Shown: positions 63,928 through 64,000 of the stretch, in pieces
Layout of the letters: each line of letters opens with the position of its first letter
How positions within the stretch are numbered: position 1 is the first letter of the stretch
Assembly (NCBI RefSeq): GCF_022369515.1
Contig: NZ_CP059724.1
Location: forward strand, 5,084,001 to 5,148,000
Origin: Paenibacillus sp. 19GGS1-52
GTDB taxonomy: Bacteria; Bacillota; Bacilli; Paenibacillales; Paenibacillaceae
Length of the DNA: 64,000 bases
Direction: 5' to 3'
The notes under the pieces: generated by a model
The model's input: the letters and a program-made list of their open reading frames with translations, nothing else
Told to the model about the DNA's origin: nothing
The model's database searches: none
Made by a program: the position numbers and the translations under genes

Positions 63928-64000
63928 AGTTGTGCCCTCCTTTGTGTGTGTGCGGATTCTAAGTTGTTTTTCCTGCTTCTATTGTAACTTTAATCATAAA

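Overview
The window looks like a chromosomal piece of a spore-forming Bacillota, most likely Paenibacillus. Supporting signs are the LiaFSR, HtrA, Spo0E-like, CotF-like and gamma-SASP-like genes, a complete anaerobic cobalamin cluster behind a cobalamin riboswitch, an SLH-anchored nucleotidase, T-box and S-box leaders, and strong GGAGG ribosome binding sites. Most genes are on the minus strand. I saw no tRNA, rRNA, CRISPR array or prophage.

Layout. 1-6.1 kb is a stress and envelope block: an OmpR-type regulator cut by the window edge, htrA, and liaF-liaS-liaR. 6.4-10 kb holds a small SASP-like gene, a secreted 3D-domain protein and thrS behind a T-box. 10-11 kb is an SPFH membrane protein paired with a tiny ribbon-helix-helix protein. 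11.5-12.7 kb is mqnC (futalosine menaquinone route). 12.8-16.35 kb is a methionine operon, metA-metI-metC, under a SAM-I riboswitch. 16.4-17.9 kb is corA on the plus strand, with a structured leader that contains a short ORF. 17.9-21 kb holds a PfkB-type sugar kinase, an HRDC protein and a ROK fructokinase.

21.2-35.3 kb is the B12 region. Read on the minus strand it runs: cobalamin riboswitch, cbiMNQO (cobalt ECF transporter), cbiH-cbiX fusion, cbiJ, cbiC, cbiD, cbiET, a gap full of short repeats, then cbiL, cbiF, cbiG, cbiA. Together these cover cobalt uptake, insertion of cobalt into sirohydrochlorin, ring contraction and methylation, and a,c-amidation. A PduO-type cobalamin adenosyltransferase lies at 41.7-42.3 kb.

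35.5-43 kb mixes a mutarotase-like protein, an IS3-family element, a decayed area with gene fragments, a 5'-3' exonuclease, an ArsC/Spx-like protein, an RluA pseudouridine synthase and a lipoprotein. 43-47.3 kb is a giant tandem 5'-nucleotidase with an SLH anchor. 47.5-52.2 kb holds a Spo0E-like phosphatase, an alaR-alaT pair, spore-coat genes and a FAD oxidoreductase. 52.2-55.8 kb is a DcuS/DcuR-like two-component system and an MFS transporter. 55.8-63.9 kb holds a zinc-ribbon protein, a 26-residue membrane peptide, a DUF350 protein, mutS2, a holin-like protein, a diguanylate cyclase, a CuA-type lipoprotein and a ZapA/coiled-coil fusion.

The most unusual layer is intergenic. At least six families of short structured repeats occur. 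One hairpin family (2.7, 40.0 and 40.6 kb) keeps its architecture while its arms change together. Another tandem repeat ends in the Shine-Dalgarno sequence of the gene after it, at two unrelated loci. The corA leader combines a promoter, a 43-codon ORF and competing hairpins ending in a T tract. The dcuS-like kinase has an A10 run that puts its natural start out of frame.
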